The notes beneath the pieces are model-generated. The model was not told the DNA's origin. It saw only the letters and a list, made by a program, of their open reading frames with translations, and made no database searches. Source: Ixodes scapularis (lineage: Eukaryota; Arthropoda; Arachnida; Ixodida; Ixodidae). Taken from it: a stretch of DNA of 64,000 nucleotides. Each line of letters opens with the position of its first letter. Positions within the stretch are counted from its first letter, which is position 1. The translations under genes were made by a program, and so were the position numbers. The stretch covers positions 10,807,618 to 10,871,617 of the forward strand of contig NW_024609857.1 of assembly GCF_016920785.2 (NCBI RefSeq), given 5' to 3'. Shown here piece after piece: positions 14,101-27,000 of this stretch.

Positions 14101-14224
14101 GAGAACCGACGGAAAGAGGCAGACGCGTGCGTCCATTTCGGCGTCGTCGCGTGTTCCATGATACGAGCTGTTGCCTTTCTGCGGTACCGAGGCTCTCGTG
14201 AACCAATAAAGATTATTATTATTA

Positions 14225-14270
<46 letters not shown>

Positions 14271-17200
14271 CATTATTAACGTCGCGCCCGCAGTGACGCA
14301 AGGTAGACGGCACTGCGTGGATCCACTGGCGGTGACGTTTTGGGGGGAGGGGTTGAGGCCTTGTCTTGTAGGTGTCTCCTCCACATGCGGTGGGGCTTGT
14401 GTGATCTCGCGGACCACGAAATTATCGTGTTCCTCGTTTCATCGAGTGTTGCCAGTGATAGATTGCCGCTTGTAATGGCGCGGTCGACTGGGCGCTAACG
14501 ACGACCCCCTTTAAGCCCTTGTTCTGCTTGTTTGTCTCGCGGCTACCGCAGGTGCTCCGCTTGCGTCACGAGCGCCTTCGCCTGCAACTGGTGTTTCAGC
14601 GAGAATAGCTGCACCCACAACGCGTCGGCGTGTTCCCGAAACGTGATCCGGGGAGAAAACGTGAGTGGCACAACAACAAGAGCAAAGAGGGATGCATCGC
14701 TGGGGCGACCTCTCCGTCGGTTAGCTTCTGGCGTTTTTTTATAAGGGGAAATCATCCGGTGTTACCTGGTGTTTATTTTTTATTTTTTTTTAATAAAGAT
14801 GTTTCGGACGGGGAAAAAAGAAAAACCTTTACAAAAAAATTAAGAGTCTAAGTCTAGAAGGGGAAGATTTCGACAAAAACAGTTTGAGCTGGAGCAAACC
14901 TTTCCAGAAATGGAAAGGGTTGACACCAACGAATGTTCATCGGTGTTGGACGGTGAAAACCGGAAAGTCTGTGGTCTAGTTATAGTGTTCCTAGATCTGA
15001 AAGTGTTTTCAACAGCTGTATCGGGCTCTCGTGTTTCATGGGCCGCGTTGGCAGTACAACCTGTGAGGAGGAGGAGAAATAATGGATTGTCTGCCAGCTT
15101 CTCGAACCTTCGCTCAACCTCCCTGCCTGCTACCCTCCTCGCCACTCGAAAGCGCATGCGCAATCAATCTGCGCGGGAGTTGTCCGCCATTCAAATTGCA
15201 AACGCTCTCCGTGGTTTGAGTTGCTCCCCCTCTCTGAAATCTAGACTCTCTGTAGGCACTTTCAGGATGAGAGCAGCGTCTCTTCGGAATGCCCTGCCTC
15301 CAGCGCGTTGCCTTCTGTCGTGCTTTGGCCGCGTCCGCACGCTCGAAGTTTCCGAGACGCCGAAGCTTTATCGAAGGGCTGGAGGCAGGACAGCTGAAGG
15401 AGCTCCCTGCCGTTCTAATCCTGTCAAACGCGAACGTGTAGTCGAAGGGTGTGGGAGGTGACGTGTGTTCTCTCCGGCGGGGGGCGCAGAACCCTCAGAA
15501 CTCGCTGGTCAAGGGCCGCCAGCACTGCCCGAGCTTCAGCGCGGACAGCTCCATCCTCCTGGCCAACGGAGTGCGGACCGAGGTGGCCGTCGAGGCACGC
15601 AACCTGCCCAACCCCGCCGTGAGTTGACGAACACGCCTCTCGGTGCGCGCCGAACGGGTGACGCGCTCACGCTGCAATAGGGAGTTAGATCTTTCCGGCA
15701 CCTCCGAGAACAACTCCCGATAACGATACGATACATGCGCAAAGGTAGAGAGTTTTAGTAGATCGTTCCCATGACTCCGATAACGATACCCGATACTCCG
15801 CCACCGCCTCCCTTGTGCATGCATAGTATCGTTATCGGGGCTATCGGAGGTATCGGAACGATCTACTAAAACTCTCTATTGTCGGCGAAGTATCGTGTAT
15901 TGTTATCGGAGGTATCCTTACTGGATAAAAGGAAACATCTGGTATATCGGTAAAGCGATATTCCGATATGGGTTTCTTGTGAATCTGTTTTCCAGATAGC
16001 ATTTGCCTTTCATTTTTTTTTTTAGGTTGTTCGCGGTGCATAAACTTACTTTCTTATACTCTAAACGACTTAATTTTTTCGCGAGGACCTAATTTTCGCG
16101 AATCCCCTACAATTCGCGAAAAATAGGTCCCGCGAACAGTTCAGATAAAATGTAAACGCATTTGAATCTATAGTGAGATCCTACCGCGTCGCGAAATTTA
16201 GAACCCGCGAATTATTTCAAAACTTCAGCTTTGACCTAAATCGTGAAATATTGAGCTCGCGAAAAATAAGTTGTTTACAGTATGTATTTTTTTTCTTCTT
16301 TTTTTTGCAATGGTATTCTTTATAGCTGACTTACAATCCTCCTTGATAGCTTTCTTTTATATGATGAGTTGTTCCATTTGAGTACATGCTAGCGCTACAT
16401 CTTCGCTCCGCGCAACCAATAGGAACCCCACGGCGTTGTCACAAAGCTCCACGTTTCCTAACTCTGATAACTTTCGGTATGAGCATGCTCGTGCTTCTAC
16501 TGCACGAGCGCTTCGTCGTCCTGTGAAACTCCTTCACGCGACGCGCTCGTGTGCATCATGGTCTCGCGCATTTCGTACCAGAACCACCCCAAATACAAAC
16601 GTTCAAAAATGCGCCGGCAGAAAAAAAGGAAAAAAAAAAAAAGAAATAACGCATCAGTGGCATCCGATGTTATGGGCCGCCTTGAAAAAGTGACCAAATT
16701 GAGTTCTAAACCGGTTCTTGGGGTTGCGGTCTTCTTACGAACCGGTTCATGCAACCCGTATGAAACCCTGTGGCAGTTTTGACCTATACCGTGCCTATTT
16801 CGCCTACCGGTGCCTTATAACGACGGCGCGAGCGGGTTGGCGGCCACGGGGCCGGCTTACCGAAGCCATAAAAGAGAACCAATGAGATAATGACGCCATT
16901 GACGCCCCAGCCGCTTTTGTTCGGAAGATTAACGTCACACGGGGGTGAACTCCGTTCCACCCCACGACGGACCGGGACGCAGGCTACGAACCGCCAGAAC
17001 CAATCCACGGCCCGGAGAAGGGTCTCACGTGGCCGTCCGGTGTTGCGCGGCGACGCGGGGAGCGCCAAGTTACGTGACATCCTCCGCGCTACGGAGTGGC
17101 TCCAAGTGGCTCGCGGCGTTCGTCAGGCGAAACAACGTTGGCCGGTCTTCGCCTCTCCTCCTCGTCGCTGAAAATGAGCTTTTAGACCGCTTTGAAGCGA

Positions 17201-17996
17201 ACGCTCTTTTCTCGCGCGCGTTCATCGACCGCGTCACAGAGTACGCGGCGCGGAGACCTTTTAATTTCCGCGCTACTTTTGTGCATTATCTCTGCGTCGC
17301 TTACGCGCTTCGCGTGTAATACAACGGTGTTCGGGGCCTTCCCCGGCTCTTTTAGCTTAATTTAGAGCTTTGGCGGATCGGGGAACGATTTGGCGACGGT
17401 GCGAGTTATGCATCCGCGCTCGGTCGGGCGGCTCGGTAACGACGGGGGCTCGTTTTTCAAGGGACTCGCGCGCAGTCGCTCGCCTTCGGCTGGTTTCCGC
17501 GGCTAATTATTGGCGCGCCTAAAAGGAAGTGTCACATTTTTCGCCCTGAAATGAGGAGTTTTAGCGCGGTGCCTGGATAATTTGAAACGATCGCGCGTCA
17601 CGCGCGGTATTTGTTTCGCGGAGTTTGGATGAACGATCGTTGGTTCGGGAAACTTTTCTAGAAGTATGCGTGAAAAGTGGAAATATCGTGGGAGTCTCAT
17701 CAACTTGTTGACTTAGTTTATTTTAGTTTATTTCGCAAGCTGCCTTCAACTTTGACGATGAGCCGGCTTATCATAAACGACAGGGACTTTCAGTCGAGCG
17801 CTTATATGCTCAACGAACTTTAAAGGTATCAGCCTTTAATCAGCTGCCATTTTTTAACGTTCTACGACACGAGTCACTTTTTTTTTAAACTTATATATAT
17901 ATATATATACATATATTTATTGTTGTTACACTTTATTACGATAAGGATGGCGCGACGGCCTGGAGGGGACGATTTACAGGGGGGGGGGGGGGGGAT

Positions 17997-18083
<87 letters not shown>

Positions 18084-21000
18084 ATGTGTGTGTGTGTGCG
18101 CGCGCGCTACCCATAAAGATGAAAATACGACGGAATTAGTAATGTCAAACATTCGTTATTTCTTAATTGCTTTTTTTTTTTCCTTGGGGGGGGGGGGGGG
18201 GGTTTGCACGTGCATGATGGCAGTTTGTTTCATGAGCTTTAATTTTCTGTAGTTCGGAGAGCATTTTTCTACGAACGCGAGTTTGAGCGAGGGCCCGTGT
18301 CTTCCGCAGGACAACTTCCATTGCGTCTTGGGCATCGAGGGCGCCCAGCAGAGGGTTCAGGCCCGGGTGATGAACAACAAGATCATCTGCGCCCAGGCTG
18401 TGGTAAAAAATGCCGTCCACCTCAGCCCGTCACTCGACGAAATGAACCTAAAAGTAGCGGGAATAGAATTCGTTCTTTCTTCTTGCAGTACACGTACGAC
18501 AGCGAGTTGCCCGAGCAACAAGGCACTCTGACCGTCCTCTGGAACCGAGACACTTTCATCGGCCAGACGAACGGTGAGAACCCTTTCATTGGGACATCCT
18601 ACGCGGCTGTGTAAAGCGACGTGGATCAGCTAACGTAGAAGCGAGTCTTGTCAGGAGGGCCTTGCACCCTTGGATAGTTTCGGATTGAAGGCGTCTTCAA
18701 CCACACCGGATAGAAATACGGCCGTTCTTCAACGCCACGAGGGAGGTAATTTTAATTTTAAACAGCCCTCTGTATACTCGCTTTCACCTTACAATAAACG
18801 TTGGCTTAAAAAAAAGTTGCAAGTAGAGGTGAAGTTGCAAGCAGAGTCGCACCGTCTGAATCGGGCTTCTGCCACACGGCTGTTTGTGGCGCAACCAGCC
18901 GGTGGCCTCTGTTTCGCGTCTGTCGATGTACGAAAGCGGACCTTGTCCTCCCCGTGCAGTGACGCTGTACAAGTGCCAGCTCCTGGGCAGTCACGGCGGC
19001 CGGCCCGACTGCTCGCTGTGCCTGACGCGGGACCCCAAGTACCGCTGCTCGTGGTGCGGCGGCTCGTGCGCCACGGCCGACTCGTGCATCCAGCCGGTGT
19101 CCACCACCTGTCCGCCTCCGCGCATCGACTGGGTCAGTGCCCGGCTCTCCCACCTGTCCGTACAAAACGCGCTCTTACAGGGAAAAAAAAAATTGTGAAA
19201 CTTAAATTTTAAGGAATGTACCGGGTATTTGGGAGGAAAATTAAAGGTTTTATTTTCTCCTCTCATTGTTAACTATATATCACCCAGCGCGCAGAAACCA
19301 ACTTTTAAGAATGTACTGGGTGTTTTTTTTATTTATTTATTTACGAGGAAAATTGCATTGTCATTGGGCAATATTGCAGGGAGCGAGTTTAAATATTAAA
19401 AAAAAAAAGTTCATCAGCATTAGTGAAATAGAACAAAATCATTATCTATGTATACAGCTAGGATAGAATAAGCCTTACCCATAGAAACAACCGCGATACA
19501 AAATACATTTTCCATTCAACACGATTGGAAGACTAAAATCACTCTATCCGAACCATCTGTCGAACAACTCTATCAAACGCAATTTTGAAGGTTAGTCAAG
19601 AACACATCCTTTGGTAACCTTGTCATTCACCAATAATCCCCCCCCCCCCCCCCCCCCCCACACAAAAAAAAAAAAAAAAAGCGAAACATTAGTAGGTTCG
19701 TTTGATTTGCCTGCAGCTCCCGCTTTCGCGCAGAAAAGCGTAGGGCGGTGTGTTTCCGGTCGTATCTCAATACACACGCCGGAAGTTCAGTGCCCTACAC
19801 TTTTCTTCACCGGTGCAATCAAATCGAACGGCCCTACTCCTAGTGGGAAATGAGTAGGGCCAGACTTTGTTTGCACGGTCCGCTCTTCCCGGCAGTGCCT
19901 GCCCAAACGTAACGCTAGCAGTTGGAACGGCGATTGTGTAACAGGTGCCAAGCACTCGCAACTTTCTTTTATTATGCTTGGTTGTGGAGGCACGAAGAGG
20001 GCAAACTCCACCAAACACGTTCGTGTCCTTAGACAACCAAACAACAATAGAGAACGGGGAAACAAAGTGACTCGGTTGTTTACGGACGAAGCGGCCATTG
20101 CTCCTGGTTATCCGTTGCTCTAGTAAGAGTCTGGGAAGGACCCTCTCAAATGCAGATCACCACGAAAATAAAGCCAGTCAGTTCGTACTATCATAAAAAG
20201 CGAAGCATTTCTGGATAAATAAGGCCGCGTGCTTATCGACCGCGTACGGTACCTTCCTCGCACAAGCTTCCGAGCCAACAAACGTTATTTAGAGGATTCT
20301 TCCTTAGTGTCCTTCTGCTAATTCCATTGTCGAGGCTCCTCTCTCAAATTAGCAGAGCGAACCGTCTTTTTTTTTTTTATTTATTTACTTTCATTTTGGT
20401 TTATTTCGTTTTCGTCTTTCTTTCCCGTCAACATTCGCTTTCTCTTTCCTCTGTCGATGTTTATCCCGCTTTTTCTTCCGAAATTCCCATCAACAAGTTT
20501 AGCCGGTCGATTCGTTCATTCGGTTAACGTCGCCGCACAAACGGCCCCGATAAAGTAAATAAACAAATAAAAAAAGGACTGTCGCTGCGAGTTTCAGAAG
20601 CCGAATAACCTAGCTTAGTACAGGTAAAAGAAAAAAGAAAACGAAATTGCGAGACTAGGAGAAGGAAACTTTTGTTCCTTCGCGGAATAAATTCAATTAC
20701 TAGCGGCCGCGGCCGTTCGTTGGTGGCGAGGCCGGCGCGCGGGGAACGCGCGCTCTTCCGCGGTACGAGCGAATCGTAAAAGTTGACGCGGCCATTTTAT
20801 TTGGGACCGTTGTTCCATTTCCGGAAGAGAGGGCCGTCGACGCCGTGCGAAGGACGTCGAAGCAGCAGCAGCACACACGGCACGCACGCTTGGTGCGGGG
20901 GAACGGATTAACGGTAATGGAAGATAATTGTTATGGCACACAGGAAGGGAAGAGGACCAAAGACCAGTTCCTTTTGTTGCATCGCCGCCGCAGTTCGGGG

Positions 21001-24000
21001 CTTGGTTCACGTGTTTATCGACGATATCGCGCGAGGCGCCGTCGCGTTTAATTGGGTAATATGTATAAAGGCGGCCGACCCAAATCGACCGCAGCCCAAA
21101 TCTAATCAGAGTTCTGAATATTCTGCCTGCTGCTTGCATGCTTGCTGGTAAGAAGAGATCTCCTCTTTTTTTTTTTTTTTTTGCGACTAATTGGATTGTG
21201 GTGGCCTGTTTCTGTAGACTCTGGAGTGGTGACAGAAGAGAAAGAATGGGGATGATTCCCCTGGGTGTTTGTTGTTGAGGTAGGGGAAGAGAAGGGGCTC
21301 AATTTGCGAGACCAAATAATGGTATTTATCCGGGCGACTACAAAATAAGGCGGCTTATTTTCTCGCCACCCAGGGGTAATCTTTCTGTGGATATAGAAGT
21401 CTGTGCGAATCATTCCTTAAATTGTATTGTGCATTGCAATAGATTTCTACAAAAAAAAAAAAAAAAAAAACATTTTTTTTTGTTTTTTTTATTTGCTTTT
21501 TTTAGAGATTCCACCCCCCTCCCCTTTCCTTCTTGTTGACCTTCTGAACTTCTATTTTTTTTTGTTTGTTCTACCGCACTTTGTTTTCTAATATAATTAA
21601 AAGTGCAGAATGTCACCAGCGCATCCACTAGCTTGTTCCAGCATCCTAAGTACTGTGAACTACTTTGTTTTCATGGGCTCAATATTTCTCGAGGTTCGAA
21701 CTCAGAGACTGTGTTGTGGGCACGAAATTTTATTGTTTGGAGCTGTATGCTATGTATTCATTACAGTAGAACATTGTACTAATGTAGTAAAATTTTTTTT
21801 TTTGCGAGTTGCAATGCTAGGTTTTTAAAAGTTTGAGCCATTTACAGTATGATCTCCCTCTCTTTCTCTCTCTCACACACACGCACACACACATGCAAAC
21901 ACATGTTTGCGAGTAGCTACTAAACTGCTCCCAATGTCTTTAAAGGCCAACTCCGCTCGATTCCAAAGATTTCTCATTAAAAAGCCCTTGTAAAAGACTA
22001 CGTTATTTGCTTTGCAAAAAAGGGGATATACATTTTTAAATGTAATTTTAAACACAAGCAGAAATCAAAACCGAAACTTCAGCTCCGTCCGGCACATTGG
22101 CCTAGGGCCACCAAGAACATAGCTATCACGTGGTAGGAGATGTCACGTGATCCTCTCCGCAACGACGGGCGGGATCGGGGAGGACATGTGCCAGGCTTAA
22201 GTGTCGTCTGCACCACACTCTTCACCACGTTTTGTTGTCTACGACATTCGACAACGTCTGTACAACTGCCGCATAAGTCTTCGCACATAGTGTCCAAAGT
22301 GTGGACGAAACTCCGACGGACAGTAATTACAAACGGTGAAACGACGATGGCGGTTGTGACGCGGGAGATAATGGTAACGGTGGGACTGCGGCAGGGCGGT
22401 CAGAGGGCTTTTAAGAAGCGCGCTGTGCTGGCACGTTATGCCAATCACGTGGACACCGCTGAGCACCAAGAGGATACATTGCTGACTTCACTTGTTACAC
22501 TTGCCCGGAGAAGTAAGAAACAAGCAAAAGGGTGTAATGGAGATGATGTTCAGCTCACTGTTGGTTACACCCATGCCATAGCCTTGACAGCGCCGTTGGT
22601 TGCGCCTCAATTTGCCCGCTCAAGTCAGCCGATTTCGGCAACTTGGGGAGTTGCAAAGTTTGCCAGACTGTTTAAGAAACATTTAGACAGAACTATAATA
22701 TTTGACGTGTGGTCTTCCTAGGTGATACTGAAGAGGACTGCATTCTTTTTTCAAAAGCATCAATGAAGCGGAGTTGTCCTTCAACATATTTCCTTCCCGG
22801 TTTGTTGCAGATCCATCCCTTGAGCGGGCCTATCGAGGGAGGCACGTTCGTCACGATCGAGGGAAGCAACCTTGGCACCAGCAAGGAGGAGATCTACGAC
22901 AAGATCAAAATCGGAGGCATCCCCTGCATCCCGGTCGATTACAACGTCTCTGTTCGGTGAGGAGCAGTCGCCCTGTGTCGTTCACCGAACGCCCATGCTC
23001 GATCTATTCGCTCTTTCTCGTACGAGTTGAAACATGTTGGCACATCTGTGCAAATAGCCCTGGTACATTTCAGGTTTTAAACTGGGTGGCAGGTTTTGCA
23101 GTATACATGCAAGATCAAATCTATGTGCTATCTTCAGTTAATTTTTGCTTGTAGCGCTGTCGGACATAATTCGCTTTTATGTTGAAAGAATGATCTGCTA
23201 GAAATGAGAAATATATGCGAACCGGAAGTGTGCTAGGGCTACCTGACAGATGGCACCACCAAGTTTGTGGCCAAATAAAAAAAAGGAAGAATATGCTGCA
23301 TCTAAACTTGGTTTCTCTCAGTGGTCTACATCTTGGAAGATTAGAGTTGTAGCTTATTTATGAAGTCACTGAACCCATACAATTGTTTTACAGCCTTTTT
23401 TGATTTCCATAAGAATAGTCTAGCACATCTATGTCTCAGCCGAAGTTTGTATACGAGTAGGAACTTTACTGCAGTATAATTACGCAGGAATGGCGACATT
23501 TATGTATGTCGCTCTCTGACGGGATCTACTACATCTTTTTGTTTATTTAGACTTTGTTAGGTGTATTTTTTTCATGTACTTTATTCATGAGGATGGTTGG
23601 AGTTCAGTCGAACAAATAGAAAATGAAACGTTTGCTCTTAATGTGACATTTTCCTTGCTGCATAATTCTTTGTAACAATCCTTTGCTTTTCTAACAGCAT
23701 TTAAAGAAATTGTTGAGCCATATATGCATCCTTCATGCAAGTTTATAAAAAATACCTGCATTCATAACCTGTAAATTTAACTTCCATTTCTAAAAAACCC
23801 CGCCTATGCCACTAAGGCGAGTTGAATCTTATATCAATATACTGGGCTACATATCACCTGCTTTTCTGCATATCAGCATTGAAAGAGGAAATACTTTGTG
23901 TAACTAATTTAAATTCATTGTATGGTAAACCGATTATTTTGCTTAGGATCCTGATATTCTAACTTGCGTGTTCATATTTTGCCTTTGTAATATTGTCACG

Positions 24001-27000
24001 AATAACGAGTGACAAAGACATAGAAACTGGAGAAACTCAAGGTTTAATGTGGTGAACAATTGTGCCAAACAAAACAAATACAAGAGTCTCCATCTTGTAT
24101 ACGCCTACATCGGCGTTGCAGACGTCGATGTAGGCGTAGTAGCCTCATTGAACACTGGCGATAGATCAACTTGCTGCAGCCATGCAGGGCCGCTTTTATA
24201 GCAACAACATCTGTTGTGCATTTCTCTACAAGTACCTATCAGCATTTCCCGATTATGCGAGAAATTCTAGAGGATCTACTAAAAATCAAATATTAACCAT
24301 GGACAGGATTCGAACACCAGACGTCTGTGTGGTAGCCATGTGCGCAGACTACTGGACAACGCACGGGGCAATATTGCCACAAGAAACTATCGACAATGCC
24401 TTCATCCATCTACAATGACAGACATGTTGCATTTGCTTGTCTATACAGCGTGGTCTGCACGACGGGCTCAAGCGAGACACCGATGACGGCTGATGTGGTT
24501 GTGGGAAATCGCGCGGGCATCACCCAAGCCAAGGAGAAGTTCCAGTACAAGCAGGTTCTTGTGAAGGACCTGCAGCCACGCACGGGTCCTCAGTCCGGGG
24601 GCACACGTCTCTACATCAGTGGCTCTAACCTGAACGTTGGGAGCCGTCTCGAAGTTTTCCTCGACTCTCTACCCTGCACCGTGGACAAGTGAGCTCCTTT
24701 GTTGCTCTCCTATGTCTCAGTAGACTTTAAACATGCCACGATGCAGCGGCAAGGGTTTCTTTCTTGAAGGCATGCTAGACCTCGGATGAACTTCATTGTG
24801 AAGGAGCTAAACCTCTTTGCGAGGCTTACTAGGTTTTTTGGGGTCCTATGCGGAGCGCAAATTTGCCTGCTTCGTTTGCAGGGATTATGGTGACATCAGA
24901 ACGCCAACCTCTGATTGGCTCTGATTGCGAGGATATTGGGTAGGCCTGGAGGCAGCTAGCATCCAGGTCTACCCACTATCCTTCAATCAGAACCAATCGG
25001 AGCTCGGCGTTCTGTTGTCACAACAACCCCTGCAAAACAAGCAGACAAACTTGCGCTCCGCACAGGTTAGGTTTTGTTTTGCTGAGCATCAGCTCTGTTG
25101 AATCAGATATTTTTTATTGCTTCTCGAATATATACTGTTAAGAGTTCGGCAGAGGATAGACGAGACGAGGCGAGGGTCTATATTTATTCTCATCTTTTTC
25201 CCTGACCCTCTGTATTTTAGGACCCTTGCGAGCAACAGTCAGATTTCCTGCAAAACGAGCAAGTCTACAATACCGAGCTACAACGTCTCCCAGCTTGTTC
25301 TCAAGATCGACAATGCGTCCCAGTCTATACCGAACCCCTTCGCGTATGCAGAAGATCCAACCATCCTGAGGATATCTCCGTTGAAGAGTTTCATCAGGTA
25401 CGCAAACCTATTTGTGTTCTGTTTTTCTTGTAGTTGCTTTGGAAAAATTGTGTGTTCGTGGGAGTGGCTAACCATGGTCCATGAATTGCAGCGGAGGTCG
25501 CAGCGTGATGGTGATTGGTAGCAACCTGCATGCTGTGCAGCAGCCAAGGATGGCAGTGTTCTTCGAGGACCAAGTCCTCAATGAAACGGTATGATCCTGT
25601 TGTGTCAGTTCTTTCATTGGACTTGTAGAATGATAAGGGTTGTTATCTCGAAAATGCATTCATATTAAAATAGCGAGAATTGTTATGCTGTCAAGGTTGC
25701 TGTCTTTCCACGCTTTCTAATTGTAGGCAAAATGTCCAAGCAATGACTCGTACATGTGAAGTCGACACCACTGTTTTAGTCTCGAGCGGAGCCTTGTTTA
25801 GTTTTGATTAATGCACACAAAAGTTACCTCACCGCTTGTGTAATAGAAACAATGGTGATGGGAAATGTGGCTTGCTCTCCAGAAGACTGGCTCTCAGAGA
25901 GAGCTGCCCTAGACAAGCAGCAGGTGGATTATTCAGACATACAGAAGTTCCGGTGTTTCTCCGTGGCATGTTGGTCGTGGCACACGGAGTGCCAATTTTC
26001 TCGGTCGTAGCCAGAGTGGGGAGAACCTGGGTTACTCTCTTTCAGGTCTGCGAGGTCATCTCCCCGTCCTTCATGTCCTGCCCGTCCCCTCCGATCAACG
26101 CCGAGGCCTATCGGCAACCGCCCAGCAATGCCAAGCAGAAGGGGTCCAGCAAGGAGCACCAGTTCGGCAACTCTGCGACTCGCGGCAGCTACAACAACGA
26201 CCAGGATGTCGGCAGCAACAGCGCTCGAGAGGAGTGGCGCTTTCGCATCGGTTTCGCCATGGACGACGTGGACAGCGTCTGGGAACTGCCCCGCAACTTC
26301 CCGGCATTGCACTCGGACCTCGTCTATGTGCCCAACCCTCAGCTCTTCCCTTTTGACGGCAACGGTGTGAAGCTCTACAAGGGGGAGTCGCTGGTGATTG
26401 AGGTAAGCAGGAGTGTCGTGCTCTGGTAGCTCTCGGTGGCCTTCTGTGGTACTTCTAAGATGTGATTTATCTCTCAGAATGTTGGATTTATGTCTTGGTT
26501 CATACTCTCTAACGTCCAATGTTAATGAAAGGTAACTTGGCTTGGTCAATCGTTGAGCTTCATAGATTTGAGCTGCACTGGGGTTCCAACAATTTATAGG
26601 CTTCATAGATTTGAGCCACAGCAGGCTTGCAACAGTTTTATATGTTATCAATGGACAGTTTGAAAACACGGTGCTAGTTTCTTTTTCTGAATACGCACTT
26701 CAAGGGTGCTGCTAATTGTATGCGTTCCGATGGCCAGGAGTTATGCATACCTATTGCTGTGCTTCCCTTTATTTGCTAAACTGGAACAAGCAGAGCTGAG
26801 ACGGACATGCAGTCTTGTCTCGAAGATTAGTGCTCTAACCTGTACATATCCTTTCGATTTATGTGTTGCATCTACAAAAGGCCTTTCATCATTTGCAGGG
26901 GGAAAACTTGAGACTCGCCAGTACAGAATCGGAGGTCAATGTGACGATAGGCACCCGGCTGTGCAACATCACTTCACTGGCCATGAATCAACTAGTCTGC

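Noticed and set aside
14011..14475. Poly-Asn and poly-Ile frames
   Set aside because: Translation of the (ATT)n microsatellite.
14910..15461. 183-codon open frame
   Set aside because: Intronic, Arg-rich, no domain; ends before the acceptor of w7.
22140..22721. 193-codon open frame in the intron before plexin exon w11
   Set aside because: No recognisable family, no splice link to the plexin frame, and an overlapping minus-strand frame in the same stretch. Transcript evidence would be needed to revive it.
25929..26669. 246-codon minus-strand frame
   Set aside because: Antisense shadow of plexin exon w15.
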